Notes: generated by a model not told the origin, from the letters alone. Shown: positions 17,793 through 26,196, counted from the stretch's first letter. The stretch: DNA of 64,000 nucleotides from Comamonas testosteroni (GCF_030505195.1 NZ_CP129672.1:2762501-2826500); one strand, 5' to 3'. Numbers and translations are program-made.

Positions 17793-18968
17793 ATGTTGTC
17801 TGCCTTCCTGATTCGCGGCCCTGGCCGCAGCGCGCTGGCCTTGCTGCTGGCCGTCACGGCCTTGCACGCTGCGGCGCAGCCCGCCCCCCGTCTCGCGCGG
17901 GCCGGGGTGGACAGCTCTGCCAAAGTCAGCATGCGCGCGTTGCGCCATCTTGTGCATGTCGAGGGCGTGCGCGAGAACCAGTTGATCGGCTACGGCCTGG
18001 TGGTGGGCCTGAATGGTTCTGGGGACAGCACCCAGGTGAAGTTTGCCGGGCAGTCGGTGAACAATATGCTCACGCAGTTTGGCGTCAAGCTGCCCGAAAA
18101 AAGCAGTACCAAGCTCAAGAACGTGGCCACGGTGATGGTCAGTGCGGTATTTCCACCCGGCTACCGCAAAGGCCAGACCATCGACGTTACCGTGTCCTCG
18201 CTGGGCGACGCCAAGAACCTGCGTGGTGGCATGTTGCTGATGGCTCCGCTGCGCGGTGTGGACAACGAGGTCTATGCCATCGCTCAGGGCCAGCTGGTCG
18301 TGGGCGGCCTGAGTGCCGCTGGCGCCAGCGGCTCCAGCGTGACGGTGAACACCCCGACCTCGGGACGCATTCCCAACGGCGCCACGGTGGAGCGCGAGAT
18401 CCCCACGGATTTTGAAAACGGCGACACCGTGCTGCTGTCGCTGCGCCACCCCAGCTTTCGCACGGCGCGCAACATCGTGCAGACCATCAATGCGCGCTAC
18501 GGCGACATCGCCAGCACGCGCGACGGCACCAGCATCGAGGTGCGTGCGCCGAGCGTGCCCACCCAGCGCGTGGGCTTTGTCGCCGACCTGCAGGACCTGC
18601 AGGTGGCCATGGGCCAGGAGCTGCCGCGCGTGGTCTTCAACTCGCGCACCGGCACGGTGGTGATTGCCGAGGGCGTGACGGTCAAGGCCGCTGCGGTATC
18701 GCATGGTGCGCTGCGCGTGGTGATTCGCGAGCAGTCCAATGTCAGCCAGCCCGCGCCATTCAGCCAGGGCCGCACGGCGGTGACGCCCGAATCCGATGTA
18801 CTGGTCAAGGAAGGCAACGGCCAGATGTTTGAATGGCCGGCCGGTGCCAAGTTGCAGACCATCATCGACACTATCAACCGCACCGGAGCCTCGCCGGACG
18901 ACATCATGTCCATCTTGCAGGCTCTGGACCAGGCCGGTGCCCTGCAGGGTGAGCTGATCGTAATTTGA
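17793..18968 (+). CDS. flgI: FlgI, P-ring protein
   Basis: The product is 391 aa, somewhat longer than the 365 of E. coli because of an extended signal peptide region ([18 protein letters not shown]). FlgI polymerises into the periplasmic P ring with help from FlgA. The diagnostic segments [40 protein letters not shown] and the C-terminal [20 protein letters not shown] are present. The start ATG is 6 bp after flgH. Confidence 0.95.
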   Translation: MLSAFLIRGPGRSALALLLAVTALHAAAQPAPRLARAGVDSSAKVSMRALRHLVHVEGVRENQLIGYGLVVGLNGSGDSTQVKFAGQSVNNMLTQFGVKLPEKSSTKLKNVATVMVSAVFPPGYRKGQTIDVTVSSLGDAKNLRGGMLLMAPLRGVDNEVYAIAQGQLVVGGLSAAGASGSSVTVNTPTSGRIPNGATVEREIPTDFENGDTVLLSLRHPSFRTARNIVQTINARYGDIASTRDGTSIEVRAPSVPTQRVGFVADLQDLQVAMGQELPRVVFNSRTGTVVIAEGVTVKAAAVSHGALRVVIREQSNVSQPAPFSQGRTAVTPESDVLVKEGNGQMFEWPAGAKLQTIIDTINRTGASPDDIMSILQALDQAGALQGELIVI

Positions 18969-18979
18969 GGCCTCACCAC

Positions 18980-19348
18980 ATGGATATCGCACGCACTTTG
19001 GTTCAGAAAGCCACGGCAAGCAAGCAAGCCCCAGAAGCCGTCGCGCCTGCCGCCACGGCCCCGGACGCTGACACGGTGCAGCGCCTGACGGCGGCAGCAG
19101 TGAAGTTTGAGAGCTTTTTTGTCGCCCAGATGATGAAGCAGATGCGCCAGGCCACGGCGGCTCTTGCCGATCCCGGCAGCGCCATCAACCAGCGCGTCAA
19201 CGACAGCACGCTGGCGCTGGCCGAACAGGCCGTCGCCGACGGGCTGGCCCGACAGCGGGCGTTTGGCATTGCCGATGTGCTGGTGCGCCAGATGCTGCCC
19301 GCTGCACCGGCATCGACCGGCTCTGCCGCAATCAGGAAACTTTCATGA
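18980..19348 (+). CDS. flgJ: Rod-binding protein (FlgJ N-terminal domain only)
   Basis: The product is 122 aa, much shorter than the about 313 of two-domain FlgJ. I used the ATG with a GAGG 9 nt upstream. It contains the rod-binding domain: AAVKFESFFVAQMMKQMRQA, then a NQRVNDSTLALAEQAVADGL helix. It lacks the glucosaminidase domain, which is encoded by a separate gene near 11 kb. It likely acts as the rod cap/scaffold. It sits in the canonical flgJ position between flgI and flgK and overlaps flgK by 4 bp. Confidence 0.9.
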   Translation: MDIARTLVQKATASKQAPEAVAPAATAPDADTVQRLTAAAVKFESFFVAQMMKQMRQATAALADPGSAINQRVNDSTLALAEQAVADGLARQRAFGIADVLVRQMLPAAPASTGSAAIRKLS

Positions 19349-20730
19349 GCATGCTTTTCAACGGTCTCACGGGTGTGCAGGCCTCTCAGGTCGCCCTCAA
19401 CACCGTCAGCCAGAATCTGGCCAATGCCTTGACGCCTAATTACACCCGCCAGGGCGTGATGTTGACGGCCAAGGCCGCGGCCAACAGCGCGCTGGCCGCG
19501 GGTGACGGCGTGGCCGTGACCTCGCTGATCCGCTATGCCGACACCTACAAAACCCAGCAGATGTGGCGCGCGGCCAGCACCCAGGGCCAGTACGAGGCGG
19601 CACAGACCTATTTGCTGCAGCTCGAGCAGGTGATGGGCGATGCCGATGGCGGCATCAATATGGCGCTGGACGGATTTTTCAGTGCCCTGAGCGCCGCCAG
19701 CGTGGAGCCCACATCCACTCCGTTGCGCCAGCAGATCATCGAATCGGCCAAGGCTCTGGGGCAGACCGTCAACAACATCAGCCAGATCGTGGCCAATCAG
19801 GCGCTGGCCGTCCGCCAGCAGCGCAGCGTGGCCGTGGACCAGGTCAACTCGTATATCAACGAGATCGCCGCGCTCAACGACAAGATTGCACAAAGCTCGG
19901 GGGCGGGCCTGAATACCTCGTCCCTGCAGGATCAGCGTGATGCCAAGATCGACCAGCTGTCCAAGCTGGTGGGCGTGCAGAGCACGCTGCAGCCCGATGG
20001 CTCGGTCAACCTTTCGCTCAAGGGCGGCCAGCCGCTGGTGGTGGGCAATCGCGCAGCCACAGTGCAGTTGGACCCTGGCTCGCAGTCGCTGAGCGTGGTT
20101 TTCGGCACCGAGACCTTCCAGCTGGGCGCCGACAACTGGGGTGGCACCCTGGGCGGTCTGGCGGCGCTGGAGCGCGATGTGCTCGCACCCATGGATGCCT
20201 CGGTGCGCGGCCTGGCCGGGGTCATTGCTCAGGAAGTCAATCAGGTGCTACAGGCCGGATACGGTCTTGACGGTCAGGCCGGTGCCCCGCTGTTTGTGTT
20301 TGATGCCACCTCCAGCTCGGCCCTGCTGACGGTAGGCGGCAGTCTGACGCCGGAACGTCTGGGTCTGTCGGGTGATCCTGCCAAGGTGGGCGACAGCGCC
20401 CAGCTGCAGGCGCTGATCGCCCTGCAAAGCAAGGCCGTGAACATTTATGGCGCGGGCAACACCGGCATGGTGGGCTCTTCGGTGCTGCTCGGTGACGTCT
20501 ACACCCAGCTGGTGGGCAAGCTGGGCATGTACAGCCAGCAAAACAACGCCTCCTACGAGACGGCCCAGACCGTGCGCAACCAGTCTGAGGCCAACTGGCG
20601 CTCCACCAGCGCGGTCAACACGGACGAAGAAGCCGTCAATCTGATGCAGTACCAGCAGATGTACCAGGCCAATATGAAGGTCATCACCGTGGCCAACGAG
20701 CTGTTCGACAGCCTGCTGCAGATGCGCTGA
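19345..20730 (+). CDS. flgK: FlgK, hook-filament junction protein 1 (HAP1)
   Basis: The product is 461 aa, shorter than E. coli FlgK (547), as is common for FlgK without the extra domain. It joins the hook to the filament. The N-terminal FNGLTGVQASQVALNTVSQN and C-terminal VNLMQYQQMYQANMKVITVA ends are typical, and the inner helical region includes VNNISQIVANQALAVRQQRS. It overlaps the preceding gene by 4 bp. Confidence 0.94.
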   Translation: MSMLFNGLTGVQASQVALNTVSQNLANALTPNYTRQGVMLTAKAAANSALAAGDGVAVTSLIRYADTYKTQQMWRAASTQGQYEAAQTYLLQLEQVMGDADGGINMALDGFFSALSAASVEPTSTPLRQQIIESAKALGQTVNNISQIVANQALAVRQQRSVAVDQVNSYINEIAALNDKIAQSSGAGLNTSSLQDQRDAKIDQLSKLVGVQSTLQPDGSVNLSLKGGQPLVVGNRAATVQLDPGSQSLSVVFGTETFQLGADNWGGTLGGLAALERDVLAPMDASVRGLAGVIAQEVNQVLQAGYGLDGQAGAPLFVFDATSSSALLTVGGSLTPERLGLSGDPAKVGDSAQLQALIALQSKAVNIYGAGNTGMVGSSVLLGDVYTQLVGKLGMYSQQNNASYETAQTVRNQSEANWRSTSAVNTDEEAVNLMQYQQMYQANMKVITVANELFDSLLQMR

Positions 20731-20770
20731 GGCGCGTTGCGTTCACATTCACGAATCGGGAAATCACGCC

Positions 20771-21685
20771 ATGCGCGTCTCCAGCAACCAGTACCACATC
20801 ACCGTCAACGCCTCGTTGCAGAACTCCAATGCCCAGTTGGAAAAGCTCATGGGGCAGATGGCCTCGGGCAACCGCCTGACCCGTCCCAGCGACGACCCCA
20901 TCGCCCATGTGCGCATTGCGCGCCTGCAGCGCGAGGAAGCCAGCATTGCGCAGTACAAGGACAATATTGGTGCCTTGTCCGGCCGCATGACGCAAAGCGA
21001 GACCGTGCTCGGCAGCATCAACAGCGATCTGCTTGCAGGGCGCGACCTGCTGGTCTGGGCGCTGGATGGCGGCAACACTGCAGAAGACCTGAGCGCCATG
21101 GCCACAAGCCTGGAAGCCCTGCGTGACGGGTTGTATGCGAGTACCCTGACCAAGGATCAGGAAGGCACCTACCTGTTTTCCGGCACGCTGAGCAAGACGC
21201 CGACGCTGGGCCTGGACCGGACCGCTGCCGTCGGCAGCCGCTACAGCGCCGACGGCAATGCCGAGCAGCAGATGGTGGTGGTCGGGAACGGCATCACCCA
21301 GCCCGCCAACGTGACCCTGGGTGGTGAAATGGCCAGTGTGCTCAATGCGCTGGATGCCGCCATCGGTGTCATCCGCGGTGGCAACACCACGGCCAATGAT
21401 CCGGCGACGCGAGCCACGCTGCAGGCTGCCCTCGAAGGCGTGGACCAATCCATGGACCAGGTCTCCACCAAGATTTCCAAGCTCGGTGGCGCCCAGAACA
21501 TCATTGCGACGCTCAACACCAATTGGAGCAATCTCAGCACGGCCAACCAGACCTCGGTGCTCGAGTATTCGCAACTCAATTACTCGACTGCGGCGGTGCA
21601 GCTCAAAAGCCTGATTTCAGCCGTGCAGGCCACCCAGGCCGCCTATGGCAAGGTCAGCCAACTGAGCCTGTTTGACGCCCTGTGA
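20771..21685 (+). CDS. flgL: FlgL, hook-filament junction protein 3 (HAP3)
   Basis: The product is 304 aa. It has flagellin-like ends: MRVSSNQYHITVNASLQNSN at the N-terminus, NRLTRPSDDPIAHVRIARLQ, and a C-terminal helix LEYSQLNYSTAAVQLKSLIS. FlgL connects FlgK to the first flagellin subunits. It lies 40 bp after flgK, and its stop overlaps the next gene by 4 bp. Confidence 0.94.
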   Translation: MRVSSNQYHITVNASLQNSNAQLEKLMGQMASGNRLTRPSDDPIAHVRIARLQREEASIAQYKDNIGALSGRMTQSETVLGSINSDLLAGRDLLVWALDGGNTAEDLSAMATSLEALRDGLYASTLTKDQEGTYLFSGTLSKTPTLGLDRTAAVGSRYSADGNAEQQMVVVGNGITQPANVTLGGEMASVLNALDAAIGVIRGGNTTANDPATRATLQAALEGVDQSMDQVSTKISKLGGAQNIIATLNTNWSNLSTANQTSVLEYSQLNYSTAAVQLKSLISAVQATQAAYGKVSQLSLFDAL

Positions 21686-22743
21686 GCAGCACGCGGATTG
21701 CCGGCGGTGCGCCGGGGCGTGCGGGCAGCGTGGGCGGGTCGCAGCCTGGTATAGCCACGGCGCCGGTTGCTGCCGTTGCGGCGCAGCTGCTGCCCCAGGT
21801 TCGTTACCAGAGCACCTGGCCCAAGGGCTGGATGGCTGCGGCGGTTGCGCAGCATGTGCGCGAGTTTCAGGTGCAGGTCAGCAAGGCGCAGATGACGCAG
21901 GATTTCCTGATCGCGCTGGGGCGGGCGCTGGGTCTGCTGGGACAGGCCGCTCGTCACCAGCGCAAACTGCCCTCGGAAGCCGCTCTGGCACGCATGCGTA
22001 TTGCGCTGCAGCAGGTGCAGGAGCTATGGGCGCAGCGCCCCGCGCGCACGCTGGACAGTCTGGATGAATGTCTGCAGTGGTCGCCGGAGCGCGTCGCGCG
22101 CAAGCCATTCCTGCTGGCAGGCTGGAGCTGGGAGACTCTGCAGGCCCTGAGCGCTCAGGACAAGGAGCTGGTGAGCTTTTGCCTGCTGGGGCAGGATGGT
22201 GCCCATGGCACCTGGCAGGCCAGCCAGACGCGCTCGGCCGGTGCCAGCCGCCATGCGCTCGCCGCAGCCCTGGCACCGCTGGGCATGCAACTTGGCCCCC
22301 TGGAGCAGCCGCTGCAGCTTTCGGTCGATGAGCGCTGCTGGCCCCAGGTGCAGCAGCGCTTCATGGTCAAGGGCAATGGTCAGCGTTTTCCTGCGGGCCA
22401 ATGGGTGGCGCCCAGGCTTCAGACGGTGGCCGAGGCTCTGCCAGTCGCAGGCTGGAGTGTGGCGGACACTGAGCGTGCCCAAGAGCTGCAGCTCACACTG
22501 CCGGTGGTGCGCGAGAGAGTGAGTCAGGCGCTGGCTGCCGTGCAGGCCTTTCAGACCGGCGCGGGCCTCAGCCTGCAAGACCAGGCCGCACAGACTGCGG
22601 CCATGCAGAAATTTGCCATCGCGTTCACCAGTGCTGCTCAGGTGCCTGCCTATGATTGGGTGCTGGCCGTGGTGCCTGCGGTGCGGGCCATCTCCCGTCG
22701 GCGCGTGGCGCGTTTGCTGCAAAGCCGTGGTGTGCTGGGATAA
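21682..22743 (+). CDS. Unrecognised protein encoded downstream of flgL in the flagellar operon
   Basis: The product is 353 aa with a GTG start, overlapping flgL by 4 bp, so it is translationally tied to the operon. I do not recognise the family. The first 35 residues are low-complexity Gly/Ala/Ser; the rest is mostly helical with many Leu, Gln, Ala and Trp residues, and there is no signal peptide, transmembrane segment or known catalytic motif. Features that stand out are WPKGWMAAAVAQHVREFQVQ near residue 46 and a basic C-terminal helix (AISRRRVARLLQSRG). Some Flag-2 loci carry an extra gene near this position (lafW, described as hook-associated); equivalence is a guess from position only. 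Confidence 0.6.
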   Translation: MSSTRIAGGAPGRAGSVGGSQPGIATAPVAAVAAQLLPQVRYQSTWPKGWMAAAVAQHVREFQVQVSKAQMTQDFLIALGRALGLLGQAARHQRKLPSEAALARMRIALQQVQELWAQRPARTLDSLDECLQWSPERVARKPFLLAGWSWETLQALSAQDKELVSFCLLGQDGAHGTWQASQTRSAGASRHALAAALAPLGMQLGPLEQPLQLSVDERCWPQVQQRFMVKGNGQRFPAGQWVAPRLQTVAEALPVAGWSVADTERAQELQLTLPVVRERVSQALAAVQAFQTGAGLSLQDQAAQTAAMQKFAIAFTSAAQVPAYDWVLAVVPAVRAISRRRVARLLQSRGVLG

Positions 22744-22774
22744 AGACCGCTACTGGTCTTTGTCCATCGACAAT

Positions 22775-23530
22775 ATGGTGTTCACCAAGCTGCCTCAAGC
22801 TAATGCCGTACCTGCCATGATTGATTCGTCGTACTCCCGCCTGGACAGCCCGGGTGCTCTGTTGCAGGTGTTCGAGACCTTGCAGCGCCAGCAAAGCGTG
22901 ATGACCTTGCGGGCTGAGGCGCACGATGCCTCCTGCCTGGACGATACCGGCGGCCGTCCCTGCGGCATGGGGCTGTTGAGCCGTATCGATGCGGACCAGC
23001 AGCAGCTGGCACTCGATGTCTCCGGCGCGCTGCAACCCCTGCCGACGCAGGTGCTGGCCGTGGCGCATTTGCCGGGGGGGCTGCTTACCCAATGGGTGAT
23101 GCAGGCGCAGTGGACGCAACAGGCAGGTGGGGGCTGGCTGCTGGAGGCACCCTGGCCGGCACAGGTGCTGCAGCACCAGCGCCGGCGCTATCCGCGTGTG
23201 CCGCTGCCGCTGGGGCAGTACGGTGAAGCCCGCTTTATGTTCGGTCAGCGCCCTTGCGTACTGCATGTGGAAGATCTAAGCGCTGGGGGGGTGGCCTTGC
23301 GCGGCTCGCGCAGCGAAACCGCCATGCTGTTCATGGGCCGAAAAATTCCCATGGTGGTGCTCAATCTCGGCGATGGTGTGCAGATCCAGGTGGACCTTGC
23401 GGTGCGCTCGCGCCGCAGCTACCGCTCGTTTCTGCTTGGCGAGCTGGTCGTTGTGGGCTGCAGCCTGGAAGGCCTGACTCAGGAGCAGCAGGCCACGCTG
23501 GAACGCATCATGGCCGAGCGCCTGAACTAG
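22775..23530 (+). CDS. PilZ-domain, YcgR-like c-di-GMP effector in flagellar locus
   Basis: The product is 251 aa from the ATG that begins MVFTKLP; a second ATG 42 bp later is possible. The two-domain layout resembles YcgR: an N-terminal beta domain (about residues 25-125) and a C-terminal PilZ domain. The c-di-GMP-binding motifs are intact: RRYPR (R137 to R141, RxxxR) and DLSAGG (D167, S169, G172, DxSxxG). YcgR proteins slow or bias the motor when c-di-GMP is high. Its position after flgL and before the flagellins suggests a brake for this flagellum. A terminator separates it from the convergent flagellin gene. Confidence 0.82.
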   Translation: MVFTKLPQANAVPAMIDSSYSRLDSPGALLQVFETLQRQQSVMTLRAEAHDASCLDDTGGRPCGMGLLSRIDADQQQLALDVSGALQPLPTQVLAVAHLPGGLLTQWVMQAQWTQQAGGGWLLEAPWPAQVLQHQRRRYPRVPLPLGQYGEARFMFGQRPCVLHVEDLSAGGVALRGSRSETAMLFMGRKIPMVVLNLGDGVQIQVDLAVRSRRSYRSFLLGELVVVGCSLEGLTQEQQATLERIMAERLN

Positions 23531-23572
23531 CCGCGACAGCCTTGGGAAAAGGCAGATGCAGAAGCAAAAAAA

Positions 23573-23597
23573 GCCAACCGAGAGGTTGGCGTTTTTT
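23573..23597. terminator. Bidirectional terminator between the PilZ gene and flagellin 1
   Basis: A 7-bp perfect stem (GCCAACC / GGTTGGC) with a GAGA loop is flanked by an A-run on the left and GTTTTTT on the right, so it can stop transcription from both converging genes. Confidence 0.85.
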
Positions 23598-23637
23598 ATT
23601 GGGCAAAGAGGCCTGCGCCTCACGCTCGGTGCTGCAA

Positions 23638-24552
23638 TTACTGCAGCAGCGAAGCCACCATCTGGCTCATGCTCGAGGACTGCTTGAGCATGGCGGAAGA
23701 CGCCTGCATCAGCATCTGCTTGTTGGTCATGTTGGCGGTTTCGCTGGCGTAGTCCACGTCCAGGATGCGGCCCTTGGCGGCCTCGGTGTTCTGGATCATA
23801 TTGCCCAGATTGTTGTAGACATGCTCCAGGCGGTTGGAAGCTGCGCCCAGTCCCGAACGCATCGTTCCGACGGAATTAATAGCAGTCTCGATGTCGGAAA
23901 TGATAGCGTTGGCATCAGTCAGGGTCTTCACTTCTGTGCCGGCAGCGGGCGCGTTGGCGAATTGTGTGGACACTGCTCCAAGGTCGGCGAGCACGTCGGT
24001 AAGTGTGCCGTCTGCAGAAGCAGCGGCGCCACCGAATTTGATAGTCATTGTTTCGGCTGCATCGGCGCCAATTTGGAAGGTTGCGCCGGCTGCAGTACCC
24101 AATGTTCCGGCGGCGGTGGCGATGCTCGCTTTACCTGCGACGAACAGGCTTTCACCGCCGAATTTGGTGTTTGCCACGATATTGGCCATTTCTGCGCCCA
24201 GAGCATCGAATTCGGCTTGCATGGCATCGCGATCGTTTTGCGTAGCTGTGGCGTTGGCGGACTCGGTGGCAAGATCCTTCATGCGCAGCAGAATGTTGCT
24301 GACTTCCGACAGCGAGCCTTCGGCGGTTTGCAGCATGGAGATGCCGTTCTGGGTATTTTTCTGTGCCACGGACATGCCGCGTGCCTGGGCGTTCAGGCGG
24401 GTGGCGATCTGCAGGCCTGCTGCATCGTCCATGGCGGAGTTGACACGGTAGCCCGTGCCCAGCTTGGTCATGGAGGAAGACAAGGCCTTGTTGGTCGAGG
24501 CCAGGGAGTTTTGCGTGCTCAGGGAAGCGGCGTTGGTGTGCAGGCTCAGCAT
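23638..24552 (-). CDS. fliC: Flagellin 1 (lateral-type, LafA-like)
   Basis: The product is 304 aa, a small flagellin consisting mostly of the D0/D1 core. The N-terminus MLSLHTNAASLSTQNSLAST and NSAMDDAAGLQIATRLNAQA, and the C-terminal NMTNKQMLMQASSAMLKQSS are typical. The centre (about residues 130-225) is Ala/Gly/Thr-rich and unlike that of the neighbouring flagellin. Its first 230 bp and 5' leader are virtually identical in nucleotide sequence to those of flagellin 2, and the 3' 160 bp are about 95% identical. A GGAG ribosome binding site lies 6 nt before the ATG. It has its own candidate sigma-28 promoter. Confidence 0.93.
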   Translation of the reverse strand: MLSLHTNAASLSTQNSLASTNKALSSSMTKLGTGYRVNSAMDDAAGLQIATRLNAQARGMSVAQKNTQNGISMLQTAEGSLSEVSNILLRMKDLATESANATATQNDRDAMQAEFDALGAEMANIVANTKFGGESLFVAGKASIATAAGTLGTAAGATFQIGADAAETMTIKFGGAAASADGTLTDVLADLGAVSTQFANAPAAGTEVKTLTDANAIISDIETAINSVGTMRSGLGAASNRLEHVYNNLGNMIQNTEAAKGRILDVDYASETANMTNKQMLMQASSAMLKQSSSMSQMVASLLQ

Positions 24553-24617
24553 GGAGTGCTCCTAAAAACAGAGTCGTTGTGACAGACCGAACGCCACTGC
24601 GGCGCTCTTGCCTGTCC

Positions 24618-24645
24618 AAAGCGACGGCTAGGGCAAATTTCTTAA
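24618..24645 (-). promoter_or_regulatory. Candidate sigma-28 promoter of flagellin 1
   Basis: Reading the minus strand: TTAAGAAA (-35), 12-nt spacer, GTCGCTTT (-10). This is weaker than the promoter of flagellin 2 but has the same spacing. The E. coli consensus is TAAAGTTT-N11-GCCGATAA. Confidence 0.4.
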
Positions 24646-24650
24646 ATAAA

Positions 24651-24672
24651 AAAACCGCCCGAAGGCGGTTTT
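24651..24672 (-). terminator. Rho-independent terminator of flagellin 2
   Basis: Stem AAAACCGCC / GGCGGTTTT with a CGAA loop. On the minus strand it is followed by a T-rich run (forward A-run at 24646-24654). It separates the two flagellin transcription units. Confidence 0.85.
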
Positions 24673-24690
24673 ACACAAGAGTGACGGTGC

Positions 24691-25512
24691 TTATTGCAGC
24701 AGCGAAGCCACCATTTGGCTCATGCTCGACGATTGCTTGAGCATGGCGGACGAAGCCTGCATCAGCATCTGCTTGTTGGTCATGTTGGCGGTTTCGCTGG
24801 CGTAGTCCACGTCCAGGATGCGGCCCTTGGCGGCCTCGGTGTTCTGAATCATATTGCCCAGATTGTTGTACACATGTTCCAGACGGTTGGCACCTGCGCC
24901 AATAGCAGAGCGCAGCGTGCCCACGGCATTGGAGGCGGTTTCTGCCAGTGTGATGGTGCCGTTCGCAATGGCGCCTGCCTTGAGGGCAGTGATGGCTGTA
25001 TTCAGTGCTGTCAGGCTGCCTGAAGCGTCAAAGGAATAGGTTTCTGCAGCTGTGGCGCCGATCTGGAATGAGGCGGCGGCCGTGAGTGTGCCCCCGGTGG
25101 CCATCAGCGCTTGTCCACCGAACTTAGTGTTGTCCATGATGTTGGTGATTTCGGCACTCAGGGCATCGAATTCGGCCTTCATTGCAGTCTTGTCGTCAGT
25201 TGTTGCTGTGGCATTGGAGCCTTCCGTCGCAAGATCCTTCATGCGCAGGATGATGTTGCCAACCTCGGCCAAAGCGCCTTCGGCAGTTTGCAGCATGGAG
25301 ATGCCGTTCTGGGTATTTTTCTGTGCCACGGACATGCCGCGTGCCTGGGCGTTCAGGCGGGTGGCGATCTGCAGGCCTGCTGCATCGTCCATGGCGGAGT
25401 TGACACGGTAGCCCGTGCCCAGCTTGGTCATGGAGGAAGACAAGGCCTTGTTGGTCGAGGCCAGGGAGTTTTGCGTGCTCAGGGAAGCGGCGTTGGTGTG
25501 CAGGCTCAGCAT
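24691..25512 (-). CDS. fliC: Flagellin 2 (lateral-type, LafA-like)
   Basis: The product is 273 aa, shorter than flagellin 1 by 31 residues, all in the centre. The N-terminal 65 residues are identical to flagellin 1, as is most of the C-terminal D1/D0 region. The 5' untranslated region is shared up to about 64 bp before the start codon and then diverges at the -10 box. Filaments may contain both subunits or use one as the main type; the stronger promoter suggests flagellin 2 is the major one (inference). It is transcribed first in the minus-strand direction. Confidence 0.93.
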   Translation of the reverse strand: MLSLHTNAASLSTQNSLASTNKALSSSMTKLGTGYRVNSAMDDAAGLQIATRLNAQARGMSVAQKNTQNGISMLQTAEGALAEVGNIILRMKDLATEGSNATATTDDKTAMKAEFDALSAEITNIMDNTKFGGQALMATGGTLTAAASFQIGATAAETYSFDASGSLTALNTAITALKAGAIANGTITLAETASNAVGTLRSAIGAGANRLEHVYNNLGNMIQNTEAAKGRILDVDYASETANMTNKQMLMQASSAMLKQSSSMSQMVASLLQ

Positions 25513-25577
25513 GGAGTGCTCCTAAAAACAGAGTCGTTATGACAGACCGAACGCCACCGTGGCGCTCTTGCCTGTAC

Positions 25578-25605
25578 TAAGCGGCTCTGTCACGCCGAAA
25601 CTTAA
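25578..25605 (-). promoter_or_regulatory. Candidate sigma-28 promoter of flagellin 2
   Basis: On the minus strand: TTAAGTTT (7 of 8 match to TAAAGTTT), 12-nt spacer, GCCGCTTA (6 of 8 match to GCCGATAA). It lies 66 bp upstream of the start codon. The spacer is 1 nt longer than the E. coli optimum. Confidence 0.6.
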
Positions 25606-25665
25606 ATCGAGGTGCAGAAAAAATTGCCGTGTTCTCGAGGCGCTAAAGGCGCGCGATGCGCGGCC

Positions 25666-26196
25666 TTAGCCGATATCGGCCTTGAGGTAGTGCGACCCTG
25701 GCAGCGGGTTGTGATAGTAGGGGGCGATGGATTCAAAGCCCAGCTCGACATAGAGTGCGCGGGCGGCTTCCATGTCGTCGAGCGTGTCCAGCAGCACATG
25801 GTCGTAGCCGGCCTGGCGTGCCTGGTCGAGCATCGCCTCTGCCAGTTGGCGCCCCAGGCCAAAGCCACGAAACGCCTTGCGCACGAACAGTCGCTTCATC
25901 TCGGCGGCATTGGGATAGTCGGAGTCATCCAGGGGGCGCAGTGCACAGCAGCCTGCAATGCTGCCGTCTACACGAGCCAGCAGAATATGCCCGCGGGGTT
26001 CGGCATAGTCGCCGGGAAGCTCGGCGAGTTCGGTTTCGAATCCTTGAAATTCCAGGTCGATGTTCAGGCTGTCCGCATACTCTTGGAAGATCTGACGCAC
26101 AGCGTCCATCTCCTCGAGTGTGGGCGTCAGCAAGTCCACGGCAGGCTTGTCCACGGCAGCTAGGCAATGATGAAAGAAGGGCCAGTGTAGCGGCAA
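25666..26196 (-). CDS. GNAT-family N-acetyltransferase
   Basis: The product is 176 aa as drawn; the first 15-20 residues may not be translated, since GTG starts occur just downstream (before DKPAVDLL and DLLTPT). The GNAT fold is clear: the acetyl-CoA-binding segment MKRLFVRKAFRGFGLGRQLA has the Q/R-x-x-G-x-G/A motif, followed by LLDTLDDMEAARALYVELGF, the usual strand and helix before the C-terminal Tyr/Phe residues. The substrate is unknown. It stands alone on the minus strand beyond the flagellin genes and marks the right edge of the flagellar locus. Confidence 0.85.
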   Translation of the reverse strand: MPLHWPFFHHCLAAVDKPAVDLLTPTLEEMDAVRQIFQEYADSLNIDLEFQGFETELAELPGDYAEPRGHILLARVDGSIAGCCALRPLDDSDYPNAAEMKRLFVRKAFRGFGLGRQLAEAMLDQARQAGYDHVLLDTLDDMEAARALYVELGFESIAPYYHNPLPGSHYLKADIG

